From positions 1 through 34,348 of the forward strand of contig SGPL01000278.1 in the NCBI GenBank assembly GCA_004802705.1: 34,348 nucleotides of DNA, given 5' to 3'. Positions 19,470 through 30,193 of this stretch are shown piece by piece. This stretch comes from Bondarzewia mesenterica (taxonomy: Eukaryota > Basidiomycota > Agaricomycetes > Russulales > Bondarzewiaceae). The position numbers and the translations under genes are program-made. The notes below the pieces were generated by a model that saw nothing but the letters and a program-made list of their open reading frames with translations, was not told where the DNA came from and made no database searches. How positions within the stretch are numbered: position 1 is the stretch's first letter; each line of letters starts with the position of its first letter.

Positions 19470-21728
19470 TCATCCGCTTCCTGGCTCATAGTCTAGGTCC
19501 TTAGGATCGTCGGGTTCATCCGAAGTTTCGGAAGGCGATGTGTTGTCACCGTCGTCCGGACTGGCGCCTTTGGTTGGTTTGTTGTCATCGCTCGAATTAG
19601 CGCCGTCATTCGAAACCGAGAGATCTCCGCTTAAACCCTCTTCCTCTGAGCTGCGTCTTGCGTTGTCCACAGCGATGGTAAAATCGCCGCCCGCATTGTC
19701 TCCGCTCTTATCATTGTCATCAGTAAGGAAGGCCTTGAGGATTACGCTGAGCTCCTGAAGCTCAGCGCCTGCGCGGCCTTTGACCACGATCGAAGTTCTC
19801 CTTTCCTGGCTTTCTCCATAAACAGCTCCTTTTTATCCTCAAATAGTGCTCGAAGGTCCTGGTTGTAATTTCGGAGACGGACGAGGAAGGTCGCGAACTG
19901 GAACGCATGCAGCGGGCTGCTGAGCAACAACTTGCAAACGTTTCGCTCCATGACGTATATCTTCTGCAAGATAAAAACACTCAGTGAGAGCAATGTCAAA
20001 AAAGCTGGACGCGTGTGCACGCACATCTTGTGTCTCCGAATACCACGCCAAGGTGACCACTCCCTCTGCACCATCTGTGACCAGCCCAAAGACGGGGTAA
20101 TTGGTGATCCCAACGGCGGCCAGAAATGTGACCGCGGAGACGAGATACATTCGTCCTTGATTTATCGGTTTGGTCACTGAGTCCTGTTTCTTGTACTCTG
20201 CAACCAACGTAGGCAGTAAAAGAGTTCGCGAGTCAATGAGGGGTGCCTGCGTCAAACTAACCCCACTTATCGGAGTATGTGTCGACTTGGCATAGAAATC
20301 GGAGCATCGAAATATGTCTAAGAGGTATCCGAGCTCGTCTACCTTCTTGGATGAATCCTGGTTTGTGGCGCTGGAAAGTCGGGTTGACAATATCTTTGGA
20401 GCTTGGTCAGAGACGGGGATAGTAGCACGGCCTCCATTTCCGCTATCCTTGGCGCGCTGCACGAAGGCAAAGTTCTCCGGGAGGCTTTCTTGAACCGTAC
20501 TCGAACCGATTCTCTCGCCTAAGACATCGAATATGGGCATGACCAAGATGGCGTCACACTTTCCCGTCCGAGGCTCTGGAGCGGCCCGCGTCTGGATGGT
20601 TTGCATCATTGTAGCAGGGTCAGAGGCAAGGGTTTGGACTTGTTGCCGCATTTTTGCGGCTCGAATGAGTGCGTTGAGGGCATGCGTTCGTGCTTCATCC
20701 TGAAGGGAGGATGCGGCCGTGTATGCTGAAGACGAAAGATTGTCATTATATTCAGCAAACGTGTCCTCCACTGAGGCCAAAAGAGCAGGGTCCGTGATAT
20801 CAACAGTATCATTCCTTGATAGTGTGAGAGTGTGTTCCAGTCTACAACATGCAGTCACGTAAGTCAAGGATAACTGGATAGATGGTAAGACGCTTGAGAA
20901 CTCACAAGCTATCGGATGAGATGGCATCAGCAGACGCCACGTAAAAATGATAGAGGAGCGCATCCCAGTTGTGACGCCATTCTACCTCATATACATTTCT
21001 ACCTTTGCTCGCGACTTGATGTGTATAGGCTCCAGCTGACGCTAACAGGATCAATGGCAGCCGCTTGACCACAATATCGGCAACGACAGGATCCAAAACA
21101 CCTGGGGTTTTCACAGCTCGTGCTCCATCATGCTGACGGAAAAAAGTCATCGTGATGGGGTTGCAGATGTGCGTCAACTTGCGGTAAGTCGTCCTAAACT
21201 TCCAATGAGTAAGAGGGGACGAGGCATGAGTCGAAACCATTTGCCTCTGTCTTCCATGCAGCCGGCCAAAAGAATTGGGTCATATCTTCATACAAGTTGA
21301 TCATTGCGTTGATCTCAAGGCGGTCCGGTTCGTTGCTCTTCAAAGGGATGCGCCCGATGGTGCACACCTTCCTTTCGAACATCCAAGTGTTTATGGTCAA
21401 TCTGTCGTCTGTGGCATCTTTTGCGTTTCGTTGCGCAAATCTGGGGCACACAGTCAGCGTGGAAACATGTACACAAGCCACGGGCAACGAACATAGAGCA
21501 TGAATAAATAGATGGTGCTTCTGATTTATCCTCTTTCTTCGAGTCGTCTCGCTTGCTTTCAGATTCCCGGTGGCTGGTCGCGGGTGTCCTACATAGGCGA
21601 CGGTCAGGCCATGAGTGCGATCCTCCCACAGTGACCAAGATAACTTACACATGCTCGTCCGGTCGAGTCGCACGTTTCTCTGATATGGCAGGAAGGCTTT
21701 TCTGACTGGGTTTCGAACGAGGGGGCAT
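19470..21728 (-). CDS. multi-exon protein with a possible PD-(D/E)XK nuclease core
   Basis: Start ATG at 21728 (MPPRSKPSQKSLPAISEK), exon to 21649 with donor GTAAGT, then a Lys/Glu/Ser-rich exon, then a block with FAQRNAKDATDDRLTINTW and EINAMINLYEDMTQFFWP. Next come GVLDPVVADIVVKRLPLILL and NVYEVEWRHNWDALLYHFYV, an intron at about 20845-20905, and a long exon with CDAILVMPIFDVLGE, ELGYLLDIFRCSDF and PLIDSRTLLLPTLVAEYKK, followed by QGRMYLVSAVTFLAAVGI and YPVFGLVTDG. Asp-x(n)-Glu-x-Lys followed by a Gln-bearing helix is the classic PD-(D/E)XK layout, but the assignment is mine from motif shape. Another intron at about 19975-20030 leads to KIYVMERNVCKLLL. The frame changes near 21200 and 19780 are not explained by clear introns; the second decides whether the acidic tail (DEPDDPKDLDYEPGSG) belongs. 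Confidence 0.55.
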
Positions 21729-21800
21729 ATTGGGATAGTCGACTAAGATGTATGAGGAAGAGGAGGAGGATGGAGTCTCAGAACGAGATGAACCATCCCT

Positions 21801-21809
21801 TTATATATA
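21801..21809 (-). promoter_or_regulatory. TATA-like box for the gene starting at 21728
   Basis: TATATAAAG on the minus strand, 73-81 bases before the ATG. Spacing suits a fungal core promoter. It lies in the about 85-base gap between two genes on the same strand. Confidence 0.45.
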
Positions 21810-21814
21810 AAATA

Positions 21815-23179
21815 TCAGTGGCCGCTTGGATCAATAGTGGAGAACCCACACCTCGAGGCCATATCGATCTCACGTGCCCAATTCACAATCCGATCTCTCC
21901 ACTCTCCTTCATCCTGGCCATCCTTCGTCGCGACACGATCCCCTCGCCACGACAGGTCATCGATATGGGGCCTCATGGCCGTGGCTGTGATCGTTCTTAC
22001 GTGTGATTTCAGGCCAAAGACAAATTGCGCCAGCGCGAGTGCTGAGGCCGGGTCAGTCAGATCGAACACGCCGATAGTAGCGCTGCCTACGGCGGTACTT
22101 GCAGCAGCACAAGCAAAATGAGCAGTGGGCTGGACAAAAATTCTCAACACAACGTTAGGTAAACAGAAGCCGTAGCCACACACCAGATGTTGCTCGTCAG
22201 CAGATGTCAAATCGAGCCACCCTAGAAACAATTGTCCAACAACTCCATGCTTTGAGAGGACAAGGCCGACTACAGGCTCGTCAATTCCCCATACCTGTCT
22301 CTGGTAGAGGACACTGGTCAAGAGCGAAATGATGTTTTCCTCATCCGCCACACAGATTATGGGAAGGATGGCAAAAAACCTCCGACCGCAACCCGGCAAC
22401 ATGTGAGCATCCAGGGGCATGTCCAGTGATGGCGTGCTGGAAGTCTTTGAGCTGCTGTCATCAGTGTCCTCCGTCATGTTTTCATCCTCGTGTTCCGAAT
22501 AAGATGTCGTATCTACTCCTACGACTGGCGGCTGCGACCCCATGATAGCTGAGTGGTCATTTCCCGCGTCCTTGCCCGCGTCCTCTGCATTCATGGGTAT
22601 CTGAGGACATGGAGGTTGTACGCGATCCACGGTGTGCGATATGAGCATGGTGGCCTTCCCGTCTAGTACTTCTGGCTGGTGCGGTTCATGTGGCCGTACG
22701 CGAGACAGTATGAACGGTGTCTCACCCCTGCAGAAAAGCGATCCCAAAGTTCAGTCCATGTATGGTCATCGCAAGCAAGGAAAAAAACGGAATCACATCA
22801 CGGAGAGGTCCTCGGAGCATGCGCAACCCAGAACTTTGAGCATAGAGAACCAGAGTGGGAGAGTCGGACGGACGTGGCCACAATAGTCTTTCTCCTTGAC
22901 GAGGACCCGCAGTCCACAAACCGTCGAGAGCACGATGTTCAACACATCCGACAAGGGTCTTGAATCCGGGATTTCGCTATCGTCACGTTCGGTATGCAAA
23001 AGAGGGCTGCAAGATAACTCTTGTAACAGGCCGGAAGCCATGTCCGAGACGAAGGGGTGTGGCCCAACGGCAAGGGAGGCGGGAAGAGGATGCTGAAGCA
23101 GCTGCGAGATGTGTCGGACGGGTGAAGGCCATTCTGATGCGTCGGAGACATGGTGCAGGATTGGACGCGGAGAGTACAT
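21815..23179 (-). CDS. uncharacterised two-exon protein with a second, deleted copy nearby
   Basis: First exon from ATG 23179 (YSPRPILHHVSDASEWPSP), with LLQHPLPASLAVGPHPFVSD and VLSTVCGLRVLVKEKDYCGH. An intron of about 50-80 bases ends at CTGCAG near 22736, but the exact donor could not be made to keep frame. Second exon: RVRPHEPHQPEVLDGKA, an acidic/Ser-rich linker (about residues 70-110 of the exon), then a conserved-looking domain with FFAILPIICVADEENIISLL, VWGIDEPVVGLVLSKHG, VFDLTDPASALALAQFVFGL and a Trp-rich end (WRDRIVNWAREIDMA). I do not recognise the family; its style is that of lineage-specific mushroom proteins present in many copies. Stop at 21815. Confidence 0.6.
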
Positions 23180-24254
23180 TTGGCGAGATCTCTAAGATAT
23201 ATCTTCAGAGCCTGTGGCGCTGATATCAGTCGCGTCGCGCAAGAGTGCTTTTTCAGTGCACGGTCAGTACCGACAGAATCTAAGCATGAAATATTGCGTA
23301 CAAAAAAAAAGAGAGATTAGTTGTTGTCAAACCTTAGGGAGGGACTTGATCCAGTGGGTCCAGTTCTGTTTTCAACAAGTTCTGAAATGCCAATGGCATA
23401 CCATTAAAACTTACATCAGCTACCCCGTGATCGCGCGTTGTATGCGCAGTTTGAATCACAAGACAGAACTTCAGCACAATGGCGTCAGGAGACGGATGTC
23501 CTGAGGCCTGAGGCCGGTCTGAGGTACGAAGGTTAAAGGAAGCGTTTAGCAGCCTGCCATTGGGAGACTAACAACATGAGGTCCAACAACTTCGTTCCCC
23601 GCTCGGGATCAATCCCGCGCCTGGGCGTGTTTCACGTGATAGTATGATCGATCTGCCATAGCAGGCCATAACCTGTCATGTAACACTGCACGAGTGCACG
23701 ATCATCTCCATCGACTCATTGACATGTGGCAGTGCATTTTCCACCAGGTTTTACTCGTCTCAATGAAATTGTGTCGGGAACCAATCCGTTGGAAGCAAGA
23801 GATGAGCACTTTAATACGAGTGGGATGAATATTTGCACCATGCAAGAGCACGTCCAGACATCAGAGACTCGAAGCACGAACAGCGCTTTAACTCTTGCTC
23901 GCAAGTCATTCTAAGTCAGATATGTTTGTGTCTAGTTCTCCCATCTCCCAAGATCTACGTCACAGGTGATCTTCAATCCATTCAGGTACGTCGCCACTTG
24001 GAGAACGGAAAATGTGTCGGTTGACCTTGAATAATCCCCTTGAGAGGAGGTAAGTGATGTGTCGCAATCTGCGTACTACCGGGTGTGCATTTGTACCACT
24101 ACATGTTGAACATGTATAATTCGTGAGCAAGTGTTTTCAAGTCCATCTAAATGATGCTACAATGGAGGAAGCGCCGACGCGTAGGTAATGGCTCGGACAA
24201 AATATCACACACGGATGCGTCGGCTCATCTTCCATCAACTATACAAAATTACTA
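23180..24254. other. no gene seen
   Basis: Spacer between the 5' end of the gene at 21815-23179 and the 3' end of the TPR-CHAT gene. Small frames on the plus strand lack recognisable motifs. An A-rich run lies near 23305. Confidence 0.4.
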
Positions 24255-27200
24255 CTACAATCCAAAGTGAACGAAAGGTACCCAGCGTTTGAAAGAGCGG
24301 TTCATCCCACGCAACTTGGCCACAGCGAGATGGAGTGCTTGAGCCGCTCGAGCCGTATCAGGAGATGTTACAGGCGAGCCGTTTTCGTCCTGGAACATGT
24401 GCTCATAGAAACTGTCCACTATCTGAGGCGCGTCTTCGTCGTAGATTGACCTTGCATTTTAGACATTGGCCTCAGTAACACATGTCAGGAAACGGTGAAT
24501 AAGCATACTGAGCATACCACATTGTCGCGACCGCTCCGCGAAAGCCAGAGAACAAAAGTGTCGCCGCTAAATGCATGGCTTCATCAGGCACCTTCTCGTC
24601 GCCCATCGCTGTCTGACAAGCGCTGAGAAATGCCAAAGAGGCATTCGGCATCGACTGCTCCATAATCTGCGAGACCTTCAATCGGCCATCCTCAAGGAGG
24701 AGCGAACTCTCCAGCGGATTCTGTGGGTCCTGTATCCTATGGCAAGCAAAATGAACTATAGAAGCCGACGAAAGATGTGACAAGACATTTTTCACAATTG
24801 AAGGTGCGTCCGGTGGAATACCTAATTTGACCAAGACATCGGATGGCACATGCTCTTCGATTTTCCTCAATTCATCGCGGGTCCAGGGCAGCGATCGAGG
24901 ACCTGGCGGAGAATGTATGGCAGCAAGCATCTGGAAACGCTCGGCGGGTCGGGGTATGGGGGCAAGAAGCACATTCAAGGTGTGCGTGTAAGATGAGACA
25001 ACGTATTGCGACACGTCCTCGGGGTCGTGCACGCCGTACAGGCCAGCTGCGTGGAGCGGGAGGAATGCGAACGGTCCCGTCGGACACCACCATAGGCGTG
25101 ATGGCAAGTCTGATTTCTTCGATGCAAATTGAGCAAGGGAATAGAGATCATGACAAGTGTTGCTTACCTTTAAATGGAGTGAATTGATGACTGGCTGAGC
25201 CAGAAATCGCCACAATACAGCCAACATATCCTGAAATGTTTCCTCAGGATTCCTTTTGCGCACATCTGAGACTCGCTTGACTCGAAAATGCCGCTCCTGC
25301 TCCACAATATTGACGTCCCCGATGTCTCGCGTCTTACCAATGAGTTCTGCAAGAGATGCATGGAGATGTTCAGGGGGAGCAAGAGACGACACTGCAAGCC
25401 TCATAGAGTGAACGAGATTGTGCGCATCTGTCGTGGTCAGATCCAGTGGAACATGCTTGACGGTGGAGGAGGTCAGAATCAAGGCATCGCAACGGGACTG
25501 ACTGGCATTGATTATGACAACTGGACCGCGAGATGCGGCGTTTTTGAGTATCACCAGTGGCTTCGGTAGTAGAAAGCCATGAAATCCGTCCAATGTCCGA
25601 ATCTCTCCTAACGTAGCCAGCCAGGAGTCACTGAGCTTACGGTAGTGGACTGCTTCTTGCTCCATCGACAGCACCTTGCGTGCGCTATCTGAATGATGTT
25701 TGGAGATATCCCGCAGTGATCCCTGCTCAAGAGCCCGAGATATATCCTCCAATTTCTGTGCGAGTCTTGGTTCCCGTGTTTGCAAATTATCAAGAGGGGT
25801 GCGAAGTTGAAGAGCCTGTGACCAAAAAATTGCCCGACCTTCCTCGAGGAGTTCGACGGCCTTATCCAATTCTCCACATCGGATTGCACAGCGTCTCGAA
25901 CCAGGCCATCGCTTCTGGTGACTAGTACCTCTTGAAGTGATTGCAAGTCCATTCCAAGCATGACGATCTGAGGTAATAGTTGGATTGCTGCTTGATAAGC
26001 CTCCAAAGCTGACTCGTGAATCCCATCCGTGCGGCGAGCCCAGTTCTTCGCAGCCAGAAAGCGTTGTGTTGCCGATGCGGAAATGCAAGCAACTGCAGCA
26101 CGAAACGTATCGACAGTCTCAATCAGGTCAATACGGTGACTCGTCTGGTGAAACCGGGTGGAAAGGGCAGAGGCGAGATTGTTGAGCGAGCCCATTAGAT
26201 CAGGATGGTATTCAGGGAATATCTCGATTGCCTGTCGATAGAGCGAGACAGCTTCCTCCAGGTCACCGATCTGGCCAGTCTGGTCGAACCTGATTGAAAG
26301 GACCTTGGCGAGGTTGTTGAGAGAAGCTGATCGATAGACGTGGGATTCAGGGCGCAGCACGAGTGCCTGTCGATGAAACGTGACCGCATCCTCAAGGTCT
26401 GCAAGCAGCTCACCCGTCCGGTGAAAGCGAGTTGAAAGGACACAGGCGGTATTGTTCAGCGAGGCAGATCGATCAGGATGTGGTTCAGGACGTAGCTCAA
26501 GTGCCTGCCGATAAAGTGAAATAGCCTCTTCAATATCAACAAGCTGACCCATTCGGTGATACCGAGTTTCAAGGGCATTGGCAAGATTGTTGAGTGACGC
26601 AGATCGGTCAGGATGAGGTGCAGAGCGCAGCTCGAGCGCCTGTCGATGAAGTGAGACTGTTTCCTCCAGGTCACCGAGCTGGCCTGTCTGATTAAAGCGG
26701 ATTTCGAGGGCATTGGCAAGATTGTTAAGCGAAGCAGATCGATATGGATGGGCTGCCATAAACAGATCAAGTGCCTGTCGATGAAGCGAGACTGCTTCCT
26801 CCAGGTCGCTAAGCTGGCCTGTCTGTCGGAAGTGAGTTAGGAGAGCACTGGCGAGATTGTTGAGTGAATATGGCCGATCGGGATGGCGTGCAAGACGCAA
26901 CTCGAGCGCCTGCCGATGAAGCAGAACTGCCTCCTCAAGGTCAGAAAGCTGACCCGTCTGGAAAAACTGGGTTTGAAGGGCACCAGCAAGATTGTTGAGC
27001 GAGCCGGAGCGATGAAGATGGGGTGCAGGCCGCAGCTCGAGCGCCTGCCGATTAAATGAGACTGCTTCCACAAGGTCCTCGAGGTGACCCGTCTGACGAA
27101 ATCTGATTTCAAGCGCATTCGCAAGGTTGTTCAGCCAATCAGATCGATTGTGATGTCGTGCGGGCAACAGCTCGAGGGCCTGTCGATGAAGCGAGACTGC

Positions 27201-27878
27201 CTCCTCAAGATCCTCGAGGTTACCCGTCTGGTCAAACCGAGTTGAAAGGGCACTGGCGAGATGGTCGAGGGAAGATGGTCGATAAGGATGGGATACAGGA
27301 CGTAGCTGGAGCACCTCTCGATGAAGGGAGATTGCCTCCTCGAGGACAATCAGCTGACCTGTCTGACGATACAGCATCGAAAGGGCACCGGCGAGATCAT
27401 TGAGCGAGGATGGTCGACCGGGATGGTGATCAGGAAACAACTTGAGTGTGTCTCGAAGAAGAGAGACCGAGTCTTCCAGGTCAACAAGCTGACCAGTCTT
27501 TTGAAAGCGGCTTATCAGTAGCATGCCAAGATTGTACATGATTAACCGTGTATCATCAGGGTCAGAGGTAAGGGGAGTGTGCAGAGATGCTTCAGAATAA
27601 TCCGAAGGAGTTGCAAGATCGAGAGCTTCAATGTGCGGCGGGATCTCCTCGGTCAAGTCGGGTATTAGAACCGTTAGATCAAAGCGTGCTTTCAGACTGT
27701 CCGCCAGTGTGATCAATGAGTCCAATTGACTGGGATGAGGGGAAGTTTGGAGCCAGACAGCTTCGCGATGCAAGATAATGGACCTTGTAATACTCGAGAT
27801 GGACGGCGTTCGATCGTTAATCGCCATGGTAGGAGAGTTGAAGTCGGTGGATGACTGGTGGCTTCGTGTTGCGTCCAA
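24255..27878 (-). CDS. TPR-CHAT protein (caspase-like CHAT domain), one frameshift
   Basis: CHAT domains are caspase/separase-clan Cys proteases; TPR-CHAT proteins are greatly expanded in mushrooms. N-terminal part from ATG 27878 with about ten 45-residue TPR-like repeats (LH.QALEL..APHPDRS.SLNNLA.AL..RF.QTGQL.DLEEAVS). Next a linker (RRTDGIHESALEAYQAAIQLL), LDKAVELLEEGRAIFWSQALQL, then the CHAT domain: LWWCPTGPFAFLPLHAAGLY, catalytic His in IVHFACH (codon 24739-24741) and catalytic Cys in LAFLSACQTAMGDE (codon 24616-24618), GFRGAVATMW. A 67-base intron (24451-24517) joins ATMW to a last exon ending KRWVPFVHFGL, stop at 24255. Between the TPR and CHAT parts the frame shifts at 25889-25894 (a one-base loss within RDA.CAIRCGEL); no intron fits. 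This is a real lesion or a sequence error; all catalytic residues remain. Confidence 0.85.
26190..27560 (-). repeat. about ten 135-base coding repeats (TPR-like)
   Basis: The sequence CCTGTCGATGAA and variants recur every 135 bases (about 26231, 26368, 26506, 26640, 26775, 26910, 27045, 27180, 27315, 27450). One unit has an extra codon (GELLADLED). Units are alike at DNA level, which suggests expansion or homogenisation by unequal exchange. Confidence 0.85.
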
Positions 27879-29876
27879 CTGAGAAATCTGTTCATAATCA
27901 CGTCAGAACAGTGATAGGAATGTGTTTAAATGTAATCTTACTGCGATCCCTTGTAGAGATCTAGTCACTGCGTTTACACGTCCCACCGGAGATCCGTGAC
28001 CACGTAAGGGACCTGTAAGAACTGGATTTTGCACCAGCTGTCCGAGAAGACTTGCGTACTAGCACCGTAGTGATATTACTAGGCAGATACGTGAAGTGAG
28101 GCGAGCACGAATCGATGGCTCAACGGAGAATGGTATGATAACGAGCGACGGTGCAAGGTTGATCTTCTTGCCCTGATGAATTTGTGTTTATTTTTTAACG
28201 TTCTACACTGAGCTGTGGCCTCGCTGCACGTACCTGAGATAAAACGCAGCCAACAGCCTCTTTCGCCAATGTGGTATCCTGAGAAAGCGATCAAGTTGAT
28301 ATCAAGTTCACGAGAAAGGACCGATAGACATACTCCGTTTGCTACCTGATGGAGTCCAAAGTTGAAAAGAGATGCTGATCGACCGTCCTGATACTTTATA
28401 CTTGTTGACAGGTCTCCATGATACGGATGCTGTAGTACATCNCCGCACCCCATAAGGCGAAGGGGCGCGGCGAAGACCCCTTAGATGTCCGCTAAAGAAC
28501 CCAATATAGCATGAAGATCAGCCCTAGTCGGAGAAGAACGGCTCACCTGCTGTGATTCAAGATTATCCACTGCGTCTCGACTCTTGACAACACACTATGT
28601 GCACTTTGGAACATCGCATAGGCCCCCAAGGCGCTCATCAACATGATATAAGTAGTGCATGTACTGTCTACCAATACCATTTTTGATGGGAATGCGGATA
28701 AATGATGTAATAGCAGTGATGGAGCGCGATCGATGGCAGATGCAATGAGCAGAAAAACGCTCGTGGGCGAGATTTTGGATAGCTGGATTAAGGTTCCTAG
28801 AGAGGCTAGCGCGGAGGGCTGCCACCTAGTAGCGGTCAACTGCCCCGACTTACTTCAACTACACTGCCGCGCAATACACTCATCTATTTTATCGAACCCA
28901 TCAAACCGTCGCAACTTGGCATTCGAGCTTATCTGAAATTCAAACGAATGAGAGCCCGTGTTCCCTCAGGCACACTGACTCCCACGTTAAGACGCTGGAC
29001 GCTGGACGAACAAACGCGAGAAGACAAGACGACGCACGAAGAATATCGACTGAGCGTCATGAACTGTCACCACCGTCTCACCGCCAATTCATAAGTTACT
29101 TCGCGTCTATCTCCACACACAGCGCCATCATAGGAGCGAGTGCACAATGCATGTAATCAAACGTCAAGAAGCATCGAAAGAGTCAAACGGGGAGAGTTTG
29201 AGACTCAAGCGCCCAGTGGTCTTGAAGCAATTGAGTAGACAAGGAAAATGCGCAGAAAAAGTAAAAATTCAAACGTCTGTCGCTCAGCGGTCCCAACCTC
29301 CCTTCCCTTCCCAGATTCCCATGCACATCCGGTGCGCCCTATCCTTCCCGTTCTGTTTGCCGCCTTCTCCCGCATTGAGTTTTGCGTCTTCTCAAAATGA
29401 ATCTAGTCATGCGACGTTCTCGCATCGAGTTAGTAATTGACATGCGATGTCATTTAGGACGAGCCAAACACTTGGAGGAGTGTGCTAGCTGAAAATGAGG
29501 TTGGAAAAGACGAAGGCGCGCGGCATGCGGAGAATCAGGGAATTCAAGACGCCCATCTCATCCTTTCGTATTGGCTATCATTTGAAGGACTTGCCGATTG
29601 GTTTACAGTGATACCTGCTCTCGGCATCGGAAGAAGTGGAGATGAAAGCTTTAACCCGAAATTGCAGAGTACGCAACAACAGTTTATTTCACGACGCAGA
29701 CCGGTTCAATCCGATGTCAGAGGAAGTGAATGCGGCAGCCCAAAGGATTCGGGAAGCGTAGCGGCATGCTCGAGGCATGGTTGGAGCTCTGACAGGATTC
29801 CATACCAGAAATCTGTCCGCCCCGTTCTGCACATGACCATGCACCAAGCCTCGCGACTTTCCTCATTTGGGGGAAG
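27879..29876. other. intergenic region between divergent TPR-CHAT and IRG-like genes
   Basis: No complete gene recognised. The minus-strand stretch 28700-28547 is treated separately. The minus frame 28453-28079 reads like random sequence with a few TPR-like words. 29290-29330 is pyrimidine-rich. The interval would hold the upstream regions of both divergent genes. Confidence 0.4.
28547..28700 (-). pseudogene. possible stray exon resembling a fungal ubiquitin-like domain
   Basis: Reads FPSKMVLVDSTCTTYIMLM then MFQSAHSVLSRVETQWIIL, ending at a GTGAGC donor-like site. The pattern (I/V)LVDs.G..y..p followed by a helix resembles the short ubiquitin-like domain that starts many mushroom signalling proteins. 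Only about 50 residues are present and no partner exon was found. Could be chance. Confidence 0.2.
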
Positions 29877-29885
29877 TATATAAAG
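29877..29885 (+). promoter_or_regulatory. TATA-like box before the IRG-like GTPase gene
   Basis: GTATATAAAG on the plus strand. The first ATG after it, at 29898, is only about 20 bases away and so might precede the transcription start. The next ATG of any frame is 30194, which opens the GTPase frame. Confidence 0.45.
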
Positions 29886-30193
29886 TACACCTCACCTATG
29901 CCTGTCTTGTCAACCACTACTCCCCTCCGCCCTGCGACAAGTAGACAGACGGTAAGGACGCTCCTCCAGCATCCCATTCCCAACAGATTTCGGCTCATAG
30001 TATTCATCTGCGTAAATCTAGGACACCAAAGGCTGTTGTCCAAAGGATCAGTGACACGAACGTTATTCAAATACACTCAAATTATATACGCGGTATCGTT
30101 TCAGTCGCTACCTCCGCAATCACTGGGGTTGTCTTCGACATCACCAACCTCGTCAAAGGCATTCTATCTCGCGGAGTCGAATCAAACCCAGTT

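Noticed and set aside
23716..23914. Overlapping 62-codon frames on both strands
   Set aside because: Mutual shadows without motifs or splice support.
28079..28453. Minus-strand 124-codon frame with words like RSASLFNFGL
   Set aside because: Loosely TPR-like, but no repeat register, no splice continuity and a random-looking second half.
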